Positions 47,074-59,481 of a stretch of DNA of 64,000 nucleotides are shown here, in pieces. The notes under the pieces were generated by a model, which did not search any database, was not told where the DNA came from, and saw only the letters and a program-made list of their open reading frames with translations. Each line of letters begins with the position of its first letter. Within the stretch, counting starts at the first letter, position 1. This DNA comes from Lathyrus oleraceus (lineage: Eukaryota; Streptophyta; Magnoliopsida; Fabales; Fabaceae), in contig NC_066579.1 in assembly GCF_024323335.1 (NCBI RefSeq), positions 243,657,068 through 243,721,067 of the forward strand, given 5' to 3'. The translations under genes and the position numbers were made by a program.

Positions 47074-48426
47074 CTCTCGTCTCAGACGAGGACGAGGGAT
47101 TGAAACAACAAAATGCATTACATTTTTTCTGAGTACACTATGGGAATCACAGTAGTCATCCAATTGGGAAGCTTGAACCTTGGAGGACATCTGCGTATGA
47201 GGCTGGGTGCTCCTAGTTTGCTTCCATTGGACTCTCCAATAACTGCCACAGTGTGCTCATTTTGAAAGTCGGCACTGCTGAATTTGACCAGGTTGAACTG
47301 CTTCTTCTTTGGGCTCGCCTTCCGTGTTGTTGGGTGATAACCAATACCAAATATGTCGCGCTTCTATGCTACGTTGACAACCTTACCCAAACCGGGAAGT
47401 GGGCCTTTCTCCAACATCTTCTTGGCACTTTTCACTGAGGATAGAACGGTAGCGGATGATTGGTCATGATTGGCGATAGCAGAACTGACTTCTTCAAACT
47501 CTAAACAGTGGAACGAAATCTCAACAATCCCCTTATCTATCTCAACATATCTGAATGAGGAGAGTTCGCTAACCAATAGATCTTCTTCACCATACACAAT
47601 TACCAGCTTATCATCAATCAAGAACTTCAGCCTTTGGTGCAACATAGAGGTGACTTCCCCAGCGGCATGAATCCATGGTCTTCCAAATAGACAATTGTAA
47701 GTCGGGTTGATATCCATGACTTGGAAGGTAATGCTGAACTAGTGGTGTCCAACACAGATGGGCAGATCGACTTCACCAATAACCTGCCTTCGGGAGCCAT
47801 CAAAAGCTCGGACAATCAGTGCGTTGGTCCTCATCTCGGACGCTTTAAACTGCAATTAGCTTAATGTGGATTTTGGAAATACATTAAGTGAAGAACCAGT
47901 GTCAATGAGGACTCGAGATAGAAGAGAGTTTGTGCACGTGATCGAAATGTGTAATGCTTTATTATGGGCATTTCCCTCTAGATGTAGCTCTACTTCACTA
48001 AATCCTAGATACCTACTAGCAGTGATATTAGCAACCATGTCGTCAAATTGATCGACCATGATATCTTGCATCACATTAGCGACATTCAGAACTTTCAGCA
48101 ATTCTTTGCGATGAGCCTCAGAACTCAACATCAAAGACAAAATGGATATTTTGGAGGGAGTCTGGTTCAACTGGTCGACAATCTTGAAATCACTCTTCTT
48201 GATCAATTTGAGGAATTCTTGGCTTTCCTCAAAAGCGATGCTCTTCTTGTGATCTTCAACTTACTCATTCTCAGCCATCGACCCTTTACCTTTAGACATT
48301 TTAGATTATGCAGCTTTATCGTCAATAACCTTCGTCGGCACCGGAGCAGTCGTCATGTTCGGAGTCGTAGGTACAGTTGCCCCTGCCTTCGAAGTCGGAG
48401 TAGGAATGACCTTTTCCTTAAGTGGG
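47074..48426 (-). pseudogene. Ogre protease region (element A, continued)
   Basis: Minus strand, continuing element A upstream of element B's insertion. 48206-47856 contains the aspartic-protease motif VLIDTGSS after SRYLGFSEVELHLEG. After a frame change, 47717-47364 has NCLFGRPWIHAAGEVTS, the second protease part. Upstream of the protease, 48207-48426 holds a proline/threonine-rich linker with stops. Stops and frameshifts make it a pseudogene. Its order joins properly to RT at 28847 once element B is removed, and to 63760-64000 once element C is removed. Confidence 0.8.
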
Positions 48427-48829
48427 TGATGACACTGAAATTCACCGTATTTTCGACTCCGATTTCCCATGCATTTTAGTTGTTTTATTGTTATTTTGTT
48501 ATGTTATTACTATGTTTTTATTTGTTTTCAGGTTTTCAGTCTAATCGGAACCTCGACCGAGAAAAGGAGCGAAAATAAGCTAAAAAGCCTAAAAATCAGC
48601 ATTTTACACTTATGGCTCCCACTGTGGCGGGCGCCATGGGTCCAGCCATGACATGTCCCAGTTCCAACTTCTCCTCAACTGGCACATCTCCCACTATCTC
48701 CACTTGGGCTCCACAATTTCCTCCTGTGGCGGGCGCCATGAGGTTGTGGCGGGCGCCACAAGAACAATATGTGTCCCTCCCATTTTCAAACTAAGGGGCA
48801 TCCTTGTCATTTCCATTATTTTCATTGCC

Positions 48830-48838
48830 TATAAATAG
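48830..48838 (+). promoter_or_regulatory. TATA box of element C 5' LTR
   Basis: TATAAATAG, conserved at 62433-62441 in the 3' LTR. Confidence 0.75.
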
Positions 48839-49069
48839 AGCCTTGATTTCATTTGTTTCATCATCCAAACTTAGTTACAACTAGGCATATATTAGTAATG
48901 TAAAAGTGGTAATCGCTTCACATCGGAGTGTTGCCACACTGTGTAATCAAGTCTGTAGTTGAGTTTGGAGCATTTTGGAAGGAAGTTTAATCTTACCGCC
49001 ATTTTCATTTCTGTTACGCACTTTATTCGACACTCCGATTGGAGCAGGTTTTATTGCTTTACCTTTGTC

Positions 49070-49350
49070 TACTTTATTTTCCCGCACTGCCTTTACTTTG
49101 ATTATTTTCCCACACTGCCTTTACTTTGTTTATTTTCCCGCACTGCCTTTACTTTGTTTACTTTCCCGTACTGCCTTTATTTTGTTTACTTTTCCGAACT
49201 CGCACTTTACTTTGTTTATTTCTCGCACTGCACTACTTTCGTTTATTTCTCGCATCGCACTACTTTTATTTACTTTCCGCACTCACACTACTTTTATTTA
49301 CTTTCCGCACTCGCACTACTTTTATTTACTTTCCTGCACTCACATTTATT
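49070..49350 (+). repeat. Short tandem repeats in element C LTR
   Basis: About ten degenerate units of CCCGCACTGCCTTTACTTTG type (20-27 bp), drifting to CGCACTACTTTTATTTACTT towards the right. The matching block in the 3' LTR is 62665-62970. Frames across it are repeat-derived, not genes. Confidence 0.9.
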
Positions 49351-50163
49351 ACCTTTTTATGATAAAAATTAAAATGCATTTTTTACTTTACCATGTCTAG
49401 ATAAACCTATAAAGGTTAGAATGTAAGGATCGTAATTGAACCGATAATCCGTACAATTGTTCGTAGAAACACTTCAGGGCTATTTTGACTTTCGACTTAA
49501 GTTTTCCCTTACTTAATTTCCGTTGGGTAAGATCGAAAATCGTCCGATGTCTGTTTAAACATATTTGTTTTTAACTATTTCAAATACAGCGAAAGCGCTT
49601 TGTTTAGTTCATTAGGAGTTTTTAACTTAAAAAGAAAAGTGATTTTAAAACTATTTTTGGACGCGTTTATAAGTTTAGAGCCTCGTTCGTGAGAACCTCT
49701 TTTGGTTAAGAAATCCAGGTCAAAATACTTTTCAACTTAGTCAAGACACTATATTTCTTAAAAATAGGTTTACTACTCTAACGCAATGCTCGCCTTTTTA
49801 TAAGTGACAATAAAAGGGTTTGATTAGGGAGTAGAACTCGGTTCTGAATACGCGAAAGCGGCAGTTCCTGTTAAATTGGTTCTTTTCAAAGTAGGAAACA
49901 CTGCCCATAAGTAATTCTATTAGCAAGTACTTGGAGTATTAATTGATTATGTGAATTACATTCGAACTTGTCTTTATTAATTGAATTTTATTTAATACTT
50001 TATTTTTCATTGTGCACTCTTAAAAAAACTCAGTTTCAATTACCTTAGATAGACACCGTAACAATAGATAACGATAGATTGACATTTGGTCTCTGTGGAT
50101 TCGACAATCTTTTATATTACTCTGACGCGTTCGTATACTTGCGAAAAACACGCATTAAGATTT

Positions 50164-50183
50164 TGGTGTCGTTCCTGGGGACC
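50164..50183 (+). other. Primer-binding site of element C
   Basis: TGGTGTCGTTCCTGGGGACC lies six bases after the LTR end. It resembles the tRNA-Asp complement used by Athila-type elements, with a few changes. Confidence 0.65.
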
Positions 50184-50247
50184 AATTTCGTCAAATTTCG
50201 TACCCTGTTGTTATATCGTTTAGACTTAAGTTGTTACTTGCCGGTCA

Positions 50248-51579
50248 ATGAGAAGAACTCGTAGCATCAGAAGCATAGTAGATCCTCTGGCGGGACCTGA
50301 ACGTTACGCTCGCGCACGTTTATTTTTCCATAGAATTAGGAGAGCTATGGCCGAAGATCAAAACCAAAGACCTATTAAGGACTTCGTCCAACCATCCAAC
50401 GAAGAACGTAGTTCTAGTATAGTAAACCCAACCATCCCAGCGAATAATTTCGAACTTAAACCCTCCTTGTTGTAACTAGTGCAATAGAGACAATTCGCAG
50501 GTCTTGCTACTGAGAACCCAAACCAACATTTAAAAATCTTTCTACAATTAGCAGACACTTTTAAAACCAATGGAGCTTCTCCTGAGGCAATCCATTTAAG
50601 ATTATTCCCTTTCTCCCTCAGAGATAAAACCCTATCATGGTTAGATTCCCTTCCACCCAATTCCATAACAACTTGCGAAAACCTTAGAAAAGTATTCCTT
50701 GCTAGATACTTTCCCCTAAGTAAGACCGCCGTTCTTCGAAACCACATAACCAGATTTACCCAGAACCAAGGAGAATCTCTTTTCGAAGCTTGGGAGAGAT
50801 ATAAATAGCTGTTAAGAGCATGCCCACATCATGGTTTAAAAAATTGGTTAATCATTCAGACCTTCTATAATGGACTTCACTATAACACTAAGATGACCAT
50901 CGACGATGCCACAGGTGGCGCACTGATGAACAAACCTTATCCTAAAGCTAGTGCCCTCATCGAAGATATGGCTCAAAACCATCAATCATGGGGAGTTGAA
51001 CGAGCGACAGTTGAGAAGAAGGAAGCCCAAGGAGGAATACATGAGTTAAGCTCTATAGACATGATGCAGGCTAAAATAGACGCGTTAGCCCTCAAGGTTG
51101 AGCATATGTGTATAAACCCGAATACTGCAGCTGCAATTTTGTCGGATTGTGAGATATGTGGAACCAAAGGACACCAATCTGCAGAATGCAGTCTATTAAA
51201 CGAAACCAACTCTGAGCAAGTGAACTACGCCCAAGGGAACCCATATTCGAATACCTACAACCCTGGATGGAGGAATCACCCGAACTTCTCCTATAGGAAC
51301 AATAACCCTATCCAAAATACTGCACCTCCGAGACAACCAGGTTACCAAGCCCCAAGACCAAATCAACATATGCAACCTGTGCCACCAAAGCCGAGCCTTG
51401 AGAAAATTATGGAAACTTTTATCACTGCTCAAACCCAACAAAACAAAGAGTTCATGAACCAGAACATTCATGTTAACGAACTGATTACCCAGTTAGGAAC
51501 CAAGGTTGACCAAATAGTTACTCACAATAAGATGCTTGAAAACCAGATCTCTCAGGTAGCCTTAAACCAAGCCCCCTAG
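50248..51579 (+). pseudogene. Athila-type Gag (element C)
   Basis: One reading frame from the ATG at 50248, broken by stops at 50473, 50485, 50806 and 51577. It contains a retrotransposon gag core (LRLFPFSLRDKTLSWLDSLP, LARYFPLSKT, ESLFEAWERY) at roughly residues 105-190. A CCHC zinc knuckle follows at 51150-51191 (CEICGTKGHQSAEC), then a Q/N/P-rich tail. Gag packages the RNA. The frame continues into the protease region after the last stop. Confidence 0.85.
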
Positions 51580-52302
51580 ACTACACCTGGAGGACAGTTC
51601 CCTGGACAACCTCAACAAAATCCGAGAGGACAAGCCAATGCCATTACCCTACAAAGTGGGAACACTTATGATGAGCCATTTAACCCAAGATTGAGTGAAC
51701 CCAAAACTTCTAAGGAATATACCGAACCCACATACGAAGTGAAGGAACCAGAGGAATCTGAAAAACAGGAAGGTCAAGAAAAAGGAGAAGAACCTAAAGA
51801 CAAAACTTATGTACCACCCCCGCCATACAAACCACCGATACCATATCCGCAAAGACTCAAACAAACCCAGATCAATAACCAGTATCAGAAATTCATTAAG
51901 GTTATAGAAAAACTTCACGTAGAAATCCCTTTCACAGAAGCCATCACCCAAATACCTTCTTATGCAATGTTTCTCAAAGACATCCTTACCAACAAACGTA
52001 GACTCGACGATCCGAAGCCATTGGAATGCAATTCTATTTCCGAGAATAAGTTAGCCAAAAAAGATAAAGATCCTGGAAATTTCTCCATTCCTTGTCTTTT
52101 GGGAAGTCATGTCATCGAAAAAGCTTTTCTAGACTTAGGAGCTAGTGTGAGCTTAATGCCTTTAGCAGTTTGTGAGAGGTTAAACTTAGGAGAATTACAG
52201 CCTACTAAGATGTCACTTCAATTAGCCGATAGATCTGTTAAGTATCCGATAGGCATATTAGAAGATATCCCTGTTAGGATAGGTCAGTTATATCCCTACT
52301 GA
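51580..52302 (+). pseudogene. Athila-type protease region, part 1 (element C)
   Basis: Same frame as gag. A charged linker (EEPKDKTYVPPPPYKPPIPYP) leads to the aspartic protease motif in FLDLGASVSLMP, with the Athila-like DLGAS. The frame is lost at about 52300, where a shift moves the rest of protease and RT to the next frame. Confidence 0.8.
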
Positions 52303-52990
52303 TTTTGTTGTCATGGACATTAAAGAGGATAATGATATACCAATCCTTCTAGGTAGACAGTTCTTATCAACTGCAGAAGCCATAATAGATGTCAAGAGAG
52401 GAAAGTTAACCTTTGAGGTAGGTGACGAGAAGATAGAATTTATACTTTCAAAAATTCTTATGGCACCTGTGATGGGAGACGCATGTTATGCCATAGATAT
52501 CATTGATGAATGCGTTAGGGAAATAGAACAAGAAGAAATCATAAAAACAATTAAGTTGCCATCAACTCTCATACTGGAAGATGATAACTTTAGGAAGCCC
52601 TACATTGATGATAACCTTTACGAATGTTTATCCCTTAGCTCAGATCCTATGCCATGCCCTAAGAAACCAACCCTAGAACTTAAGGAACTGCCTAAGAACC
52701 TGAGATATGAGTTCCTCTTTGAAGAGATGAACCGTCCAGTTATAGTCAGTGTTACCTTGAGCCAAGAGGAAACAGACCAACTCTTAGATGTTTTACGAAG
52801 ATATCCCTCAGCTTTAGGATATAATATCTCTGATCTGAAAGGTATAATCCCATCCATGTGCATGCATCGGATTTCGCTCAAAGAAGATTCAAAGCCCTCC
52901 AGAGAATATCAGAGAAGAATAAACCCTATAATGAGTGATGTTGTTAAAAGAGAAGTTCTTAAGTTACTTGAGGCATGTATAATCTATTAG
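52303..52990 (+). pseudogene. Protease end and RT lead-in (element C)
   Basis: Shifted by one frame from the protease start. DIPILLGRQFLSTAEAIIDV is the usual second half of the Ty3/gypsy protease. The RT lead-in follows (PSALGYNISDLKGI, CMHRI, RRINPIMSDVVKREVLKLL). It ends in a TAG at 52988, after which RT continues in the same frame. Confidence 0.8.
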
Positions 52991-53008
52991 ATCTCGGATA
53001 GTAAGTCG

Positions 53009-54106
53009 GTGAGCCCTATGCATGTAGTACCTAAAAAGGGAGGCATCACAGTAGTGCAAAACGATAAAGGCGAACATGTAGCAAAACGGATAGAAGGAGG
53101 ATGGCGAATGTGCATAGACTACAGAAAGTTAAATAAAGCAACCAGGAAGGATAATTTCCCTTTACCATTTATAGACCAGATGTTGGAGCGTCTAGCCAGA
53201 CACTCTTACTTCTGCAATCTAGATGGATACTCTGGATTCTTCCAAATACCTATCCACCCTGAAGATCAAGAAAAAACTACCTTTACATGCCCTTATGGAA
53301 CTTTTGCCTACAGACAAATGCCATTCGGACTCTGTAATGCCTCATCTACTTTCCAACGCTGCATGATGTCAATCTTTGCAGATTACCTAGATAGTATCAT
53401 GGAAGTATTTATGGATGATTTCTCGGTTTGCGAATTTGATTTCCAAAATTGTCTTGCTAACCTTGAGAAAATCCTGGAGAGATGCGTGGAGGTGAACCTT
53501 ATGCTAAACTGGGAAAAGTGTCATTTCATGGTCACCGAAGGGATTGTTTTAGGACATATAGTTTCCGAAAAAGGTATTGAGGTAGATAGAGCTAAGATAG
53601 AAGTCATAGAGAATCTACAACCACCCAAAACTATCAGAGAAGTCCGAAGTTTCCTTGGACATGCTGGATTCTACCGACGTTTTATCAAGGACTTCTCCAA
53701 AATAACTAAACCTTTAACTGGCCTTTTAATGAAAGATGTTGAATTCATTTTCGATGGAAAATGTAATGAAGCATTTAATCTATTAAAGCAAGCGTTGATT
53801 TCAGCACCTATTATGCAACCCCCTGATTGGTCAGAACCTTTTGAGATAATGTGCGACGCTAGTGATTATGCCGTTGGAGCCGTTCTAGGACAAAGGAAAG
53901 ATAAAAAAATACATGTGATTTATTATGCCAGTAGAACCCTAGACGCTGCCCAACTTAACTATGCAACAACTAAAAAGGAACTACTAGCTGTAGTTTTTGC
54001 TATAGACAAATTCAGATCTTATCTAGTAGGAGAAAAAATTATAGTTTACACCGATCATGCTGCCATTCATTACCTATTAAATAAAAAGGATGCCAAGCCC
54101 AGGTAA
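53009..54106 (+). pseudogene. Reverse transcriptase and RNase H (element C)
   Basis: 365 codons open. RT motifs: SPMHVVPKKGG, WRMCIDYRKLNKAT, FPLPFIDQMLERL, PFGLCNASSTFQRCM, and the active site FMDDF with both aspartates at about 53408-53422. RNase H follows: MCDASDYAVGAVLGQ, YASRTLDAAQLNY, TKKELLAVVFA, VYTDHAA. A stop at 54104 and a frameshift before integrase end it. As a segment it looks intact, but it lies in a broken polyprotein. Confidence 0.85.
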
Positions 54107-55476
54107 CTCCGATGGATTCTATTACTACAAGAGTTTGATTTAGATATCCGAGATAAAAAAAGGCACTGAAAATGTAGTAGTTGATCACCTTTCTAGGCTA
54201 GAATACCTGAAACCAGACTTCGTACCCATAAATGATGATTTTTCCTATGGTAGACTGATAGCTAAACTAGAAGCCATTGAAGACGTTAGCCTCGGCCCTC
54301 ATGAGCACTTCCAAAAATCCTTAGCTGTAAGTAACGTGCAATGGTATGCAGACTTTGTTAATTACCTAGCTGCTGATATCATACCCCTTGATCTTGACTA
54401 CCACCGGAAGAAGAAGTTCTTCAATGATATAAGAAACTTTTATTGGGACGAACCGCTCCTTTTCAAAAGGGGTAAAGATGGATTTTTTCTCTGTTGCGTT
54501 CCAGAAGAGGAGGTAAAAAGTATAATTGAGCATTGTCACTCTGCGCCCTATGGTGAACATGCGAGCACCTCTAAGACATACGCCAAGATTCTTCAAGTTG
54601 GCCTGTTTTGGCCTACCATGTGGCGCGATGTCCATGCTTGCATTGTCAAATGTGATAGATGCCAACGCACGGGAAATATTTCAAGACGTGACGAAATGCC
54701 TCTAAGAAACATTCAAGAAGTAAAAATCTTCGATGTTTGGGGTATAGATTTCATGGGACCTTTCCCACCACCATCCTTAGGAAACAAGTATATCTTAGTA
54801 GCTGTGGACTACGTGTCTAAGTGGATTGAAGTTATAACTGCACCCACAAACGACACTAGAGTGGTGATCAAGTTATTTAAAAACTATATATTCCCCAGAT
54901 TTGGAACACCCCGTTTAGTCATAAGCGATGGAGGATCGCACTTCATATCGAGAATATTTGATACACTTTTAAGCAAATATGGAGTTAGGCATAGAGTAGA
55001 AACACCATACCACCCACAGACTAGTGGCCAAGTAGAAGTATCCAATAGGGAGATAAAACAAATCCTAGAAAAAAGTTTCCCACATAACCGCTTTCAAAAC
55101 CCCTATAGGAACAACTCCCTACCAACTAGTCTATGGAAAATCCTGTCATTTACCTTTTGAATTAGAGCATAAGGCCTATTGGGCCATTAAAACTTTGAAT
55201 TTGGATTACCCGACCGCTGGTGAAAAACGTAGCCTTGACATCCACAAACTGGAAGAACTCAGGCAATCTGCCTACGAGAATGCCATAATATACAAAGAGA
55301 GAACCAAAGCTTGGCATGACAAAAGAATTGTGAAAAAAGATTTCAATATAGGTGACCCTGTTCTCCCGTTCAATTCTAGGTTACGAATTTTCCCTGGGAA
55401 GTTGCGTTCTAGGTGGGTTGGCCCTTTCAAAGTATCTAAGATTCTGAGATCCGCAGCTGTAGAAATCAAGAACTAG
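54107..55476 (+). pseudogene. Integrase (element C)
   Basis: It resumes in a third frame (54170 to 55160) and shifts again near 55110. HHCC zinc finger: [10 protein letters not shown] and [10 protein letters not shown]. Core: [11 protein letters not shown] (Asp), [11 protein letters not shown] (Asp) and [16 protein letters not shown] (Glu), so the catalytic triad is kept. The C-terminal part (55195-55476) contains [13 protein letters not shown] and LRSRWVGPF. At least two frameshifts and a stop at 55474. Confidence 0.85.
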
Positions 55477-55768
55477 ACATGTAGTCCATTCGTTGTAAAT
55501 GGGCAAAGACTGAAGCTCTATGAAGGAGGAGACATTCCAACAGACTACTCCAGCCACACTCTGATAGATCCACCAATTCCTATGACAGATGTATAAGTTC
55601 CGATCGTCAAGCTAACGACGTTAAACAAGCGCTGCTTGGGAGGCAACCCACGGTTTTCTTATCTTATTTTACTTTTTTGCATTTATTTACATTATTTTTT
55701 TTTCATTAGGACTAAATATCATTTGCAATGTTTGTGTTTTCAGGATCCTTTTCCCTAACCTTTGCAGG
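55477..55768 (+). other. Post-integrase spacer with Athila motif and splice-acceptor-like site
   Basis: After the last pol codons lies GCTTGGGAGGCAACCCA at 55633-55650, a motif I recall as common just after pol in Athila-type elements. TTTGCAG at 55761-55767, preceded by CTAAC, looks like a plant 3' splice site one base before the ATG at 55769. That would suit expression of the next ORF from a spliced RNA; this is inference. Confidence 0.5.
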
Positions 55769-55808
55769 ATGCGGAACTTTGATGACATGCACGTGACTTT
55801 CAGAGATG

Positions 55809-55813
55809 ACGCC
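55809..55813 (+). repeat. Target duplication of solo LTR, left copy
   Basis: ACGCC before TGTCGCAACC; repeated at 57534-57538. Confidence 0.9.
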
Positions 55814-57533
55814 TGTCGCAACCTGAAAAATACATTGTGCGAAAAAACAATCGGCGAAAGAAAATGACAGAAGAGTCGCCACCGTGCGTTATTTATCCCA
55901 AAGGAGGGAAAGGAAACGCTCGAAGTAAACTTGAAAAGAGGAAAGGGAAAGACAAGGTCTCGCAACCAAATCTTGGGTTCGGGAGTCGGTTATGCGAAGG
56001 GAAGGTATTAGCATCCCTACGCATTCGTAGTACTCTACGGGATCCACTTTTGTAGTTCTTGTCTAAAGGGTGTGAGTTTATCTTGTGCTGTTTACTAAAA
56101 AAAGGGGTTAAATGCAAATGACCCGCGCGGATGTCGCATCCACTGCATACGTATCTCATCTGAATATGAGAATCAGAGTCTTCGTAGCTCGGCTGACCTA
56201 TGGGTTTGGGGGATGTGTGATCGCTAAGACATCGCGTCTTATGCCTACGTATCTCATCTGGAATGAGAATCAGAGCAAGCCGTAGTTCGGCTAACTACGG
56301 GGTTAAGGATTATGTTTTGGGGGCGGACGACGTTACTACGCAATCTACCGGATGCTCGATCTTTGGAGACTTACTCACCTGTAGTAGTAGGAGTAAACGT
56401 GTGTTTAGGAGAAGAAAAATCAATGAAGGGTTAGGGTTTGGGATGCTCATGCAAAAAGGCAGTCCTTGACGAAGGAACCGCGCTACCTGCGGGGATACGA
56501 ACACATACAAAACAAACATGTATAAAGTAAATGTGCCAACAAGGCAATCAGAATAAATCTCCCAAATGGTATCCCACAAGCAAAGTGGAATATCCAGCGA
56601 GCTATCCCTGCAAAAGTCATGTGCGCCTTCACAAAAACTCAACAAAAGGGTTAGTGAAACAAGATAAGGATTATGAGAAAACATGTTATGACAATATGGT
56701 TTCAGAAACCTCAAACCCTGTGGCATACACTTCAGAAATTAAACGATTAAGCATTCAAGGCATTATTTATACATTCATACATAATTATGAACCCGTGGGC
56801 AAAAACCTAATGAAATTCATCCATCATACCTCAAACATTCAGAGTATTCAACTTCAAAGCACAAAGGTAATGGGAATAAGGGCAAACCTGATTGGCGAGA
56901 TCGGTTGAAATCAAATGGCACGGCTGGATTTGCAAACCAATGTTAGGGTTTGCTTGAGCAAACCAATGAACCTTTCAGAGTTGCCTGGAGGTTGCTCTGA
57001 ACTCTGTTAGCTCTTCTCTCACTATCTTTTTCCCCAGGGTTCTTCTCTCACTATCTTTTTCCCATACAGGGTAATAGGAATAGAATTGCCTTTTGTTTCA
57101 CTGAAACTCTGAATTTATAACCTGATTTTTGTGGACCTATGGGCTCAAATGAGAGAGGTCCAAGTCCAAGATTTTTTCTTTTATTTATTTATTTATTTAT
57201 TTTATTATTTTTTCCGTTTTCCGTTTTTTTTTCAAAACACGTGGGCTTCGCCTAGCGAGCATGACAGCTCATGAACAAACCTTTGCTCCTTCAAGATTAA
57301 CGTTTTGACTAACGAATAGACCCCTGTTGGAAGTAACTCAAGTCTTTCCCTTCTGTTGACTGATCATCTAAATAGAGCCCACAAAGTGTCATGGATGATG
57401 TTCAAGCTTCTTGGATCCGATTCCGATTGCCATGATGAAATGCAAATGCTAAATGACCTAAAAATGAATGCATGCATGAGGTGTAAAGCGTATGCTTCCA
57501 GGAAAAATGAAGGGTAAATTTTGGGGTATTACA
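55814..57533 (-). mobile_element. Solo Ogre-type LTR (1720 bp) inside element C
   Basis: Minus-oriented: the right edge reads TGTAATACCCCAAAATTTACC on the minus strand, and the left edge starts TGTCGCAACC with GAGTCGCCACC about 60 bp in. Perfect ACGCC duplications flank it and no internal element sequence is present, so it arose by recombination between two LTRs or as a remnant of that process. At 1.7 kb it is a third, shorter Ogre LTR family. Small frames inside are not genes. Confidence 0.92.
56146..56290 (-). repeat. Two two-stem modules in the solo LTR
   Basis: Plus-strand reading: 56148-56186 with TACG/CGTA outside and TCTCAT/ATGAGA around CTGAAT; 56245-56285 with CTACG/CGTAG outside and TCTCAT/ATGAGA around CTGGA. 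Both are followed by ATCAGAG and end in CGTAG(C/T)TCGGCT. Confidence 0.8.
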
Positions 57534-57538
57534 ACGCC
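57534..57538 (+). repeat. Target duplication of solo LTR, right copy
   Basis: ACGCC after ..GTATTACA. Confidence 0.9.
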
Positions 57539-58726
57539 CAAAGGGAGCGTTACATAGTTCTCTATCAGCGCCTTATGGCACCTACACGCTACCTAGACCG
57601 GGATTGCATGGATGCCCTAGGCATTGAGCCGAGCATCAGATTCCTGTGCCACCAACTCCAATGTGATGAATTTGCTGATGACATGAACAACACCTACAGG
57701 AACCTAACCTTGGAGTTCCTCAGCTCGTTTGATTATGATCCTTACTCCGGACCAGATGGACATGTTGTTTTCAAGCTATTCGAAACTGAGTACTCTTTCA
57801 GCCAAAAGGAGTTCGGTGACTTATTAGGTTTTCAGACTACCCCCGACGCTATCCCTGAGACGCCGATGGGATACTTTCTGAGTAAGGAAGTGGAGAAATT
57901 CTGGAGCGATATCTCTGGTGGAGGGAGTCAGGATCCTTCCACTCATTTGTCCCAGGTTATCCACAACCCTACTATAAGGTATTTCTAGATGATACTGGCG
58001 CACTTCTTTCTTGGAAGACCAGATGCTGAGACTCTGCTGAGTGAGGAGGAGATATTTTTGTTATTCTGTGCATCCCAGTCACGCCCTGTGGCATATGGGA
58101 ATTTCCTACTGTGTGGCCTTAACAATGTTGCCAGATTATCCGAAGGAGTTATTCATGTAGGAGGGATTGTCACGCAGATTGCCATTGCGTTAGGCCTATC
58201 CCGCAAGCTGCTCCATCTCAGGACTTTATGTGGTTATACTACTATGGATATTGATTTCTGCTTGACTAGAGGATTGATGAGGAGATCCTCTTTCAATCCC
58301 AAACAGTTCAGATTGTTGATTGATAGCGAGATGATACACTACTTTACACTGCCAGACCCGATGATGACCAGTGTTCATGACCCAACTAACTGGATTTATG
58401 CTTTGGAAGGTCATAGAGAGACTGTTGAGGAGCCTAGATCCCCTTCTGTTGCTGATTATACTCTTACGCCGCTTTCACCCAGGATTACTGTGCTCTCTAA
58501 TAATTTATCTTTGTAGACCCCAGATGTCCACACGCAGATTGCCGAGTGTCATAGAGAGATTACTGAGCTTAGGTAGGAGGTGGCTGACCTTACTTTACAG
58601 ATTACGGTATCCGATCTCACACATGCTACTGAGGCTGATTGTTAGTACCAAGAGATAGCAGAGCTTTGTCAGGAGATAGTCGTGCTTCATGGATCCAGTC
58701 AGGCAGAGGAGCCCCCTGCTGTTTGA

Positions 58727-59431
<705 letters not shown>

Positions 59432-59441
59432 TATATATAAA
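59432..59441 (+). promoter_or_regulatory. TATA-like box 40 bp before the intact ORF
   Basis: TATATATAAA followed by a CT/A-rich stretch and the ATG at 59482. Layout like a plant core promoter; activity is not shown. Confidence 0.4.
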
Positions 59442-59481
59442 CCCATTTTCATCTTCTTCAACACATTCAAAGATCAAAACA

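Larger units (their letters stand above)
48427..50157 (+). mobile_element. Element C 5' LTR
   Basis: Starts TGATGACACTGAAATTC and ends CACGCATTA (CATCA in the 3' LTR). It contains palindromic GTGGCGGGCGCCA sites at about 48624, 48726 and 48745, a TATA box and a run of short tandem repeats. Confidence 0.9.
55769..58726 (+). pseudogene. First post-integrase ORF of element C, split by a solo LTR
   Basis: ATG at 55769 gives 15 codons up to 55813. A solo LTR plus a 5-bp duplication interrupts, and the same frame resumes at 57539. The rest resembles the Athila ORF1 / plant transposon protein family (ALGIEPSIRFLC, NLTLEFLSSFDYDP, EYSFSQKEFGDLLGF, IHNPTIRYF, then LSEEEIFLLFCASQ). It ends in a likely coiled coil (HREITELR.., YQEIAELCQEIV). 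Stops at 57986, 58514, 58574 and 58643 kill it. It is a diverged paralogue of the intact ORF at 59482. Confidence 0.75.

Noticed and set aside
48959..49372. Several overlapping 78-141 codon frames
   Set aside because: All three frames are open over the short tandem repeat of the element C LTR; the same happens at 62568-63003. Repeat artefact.
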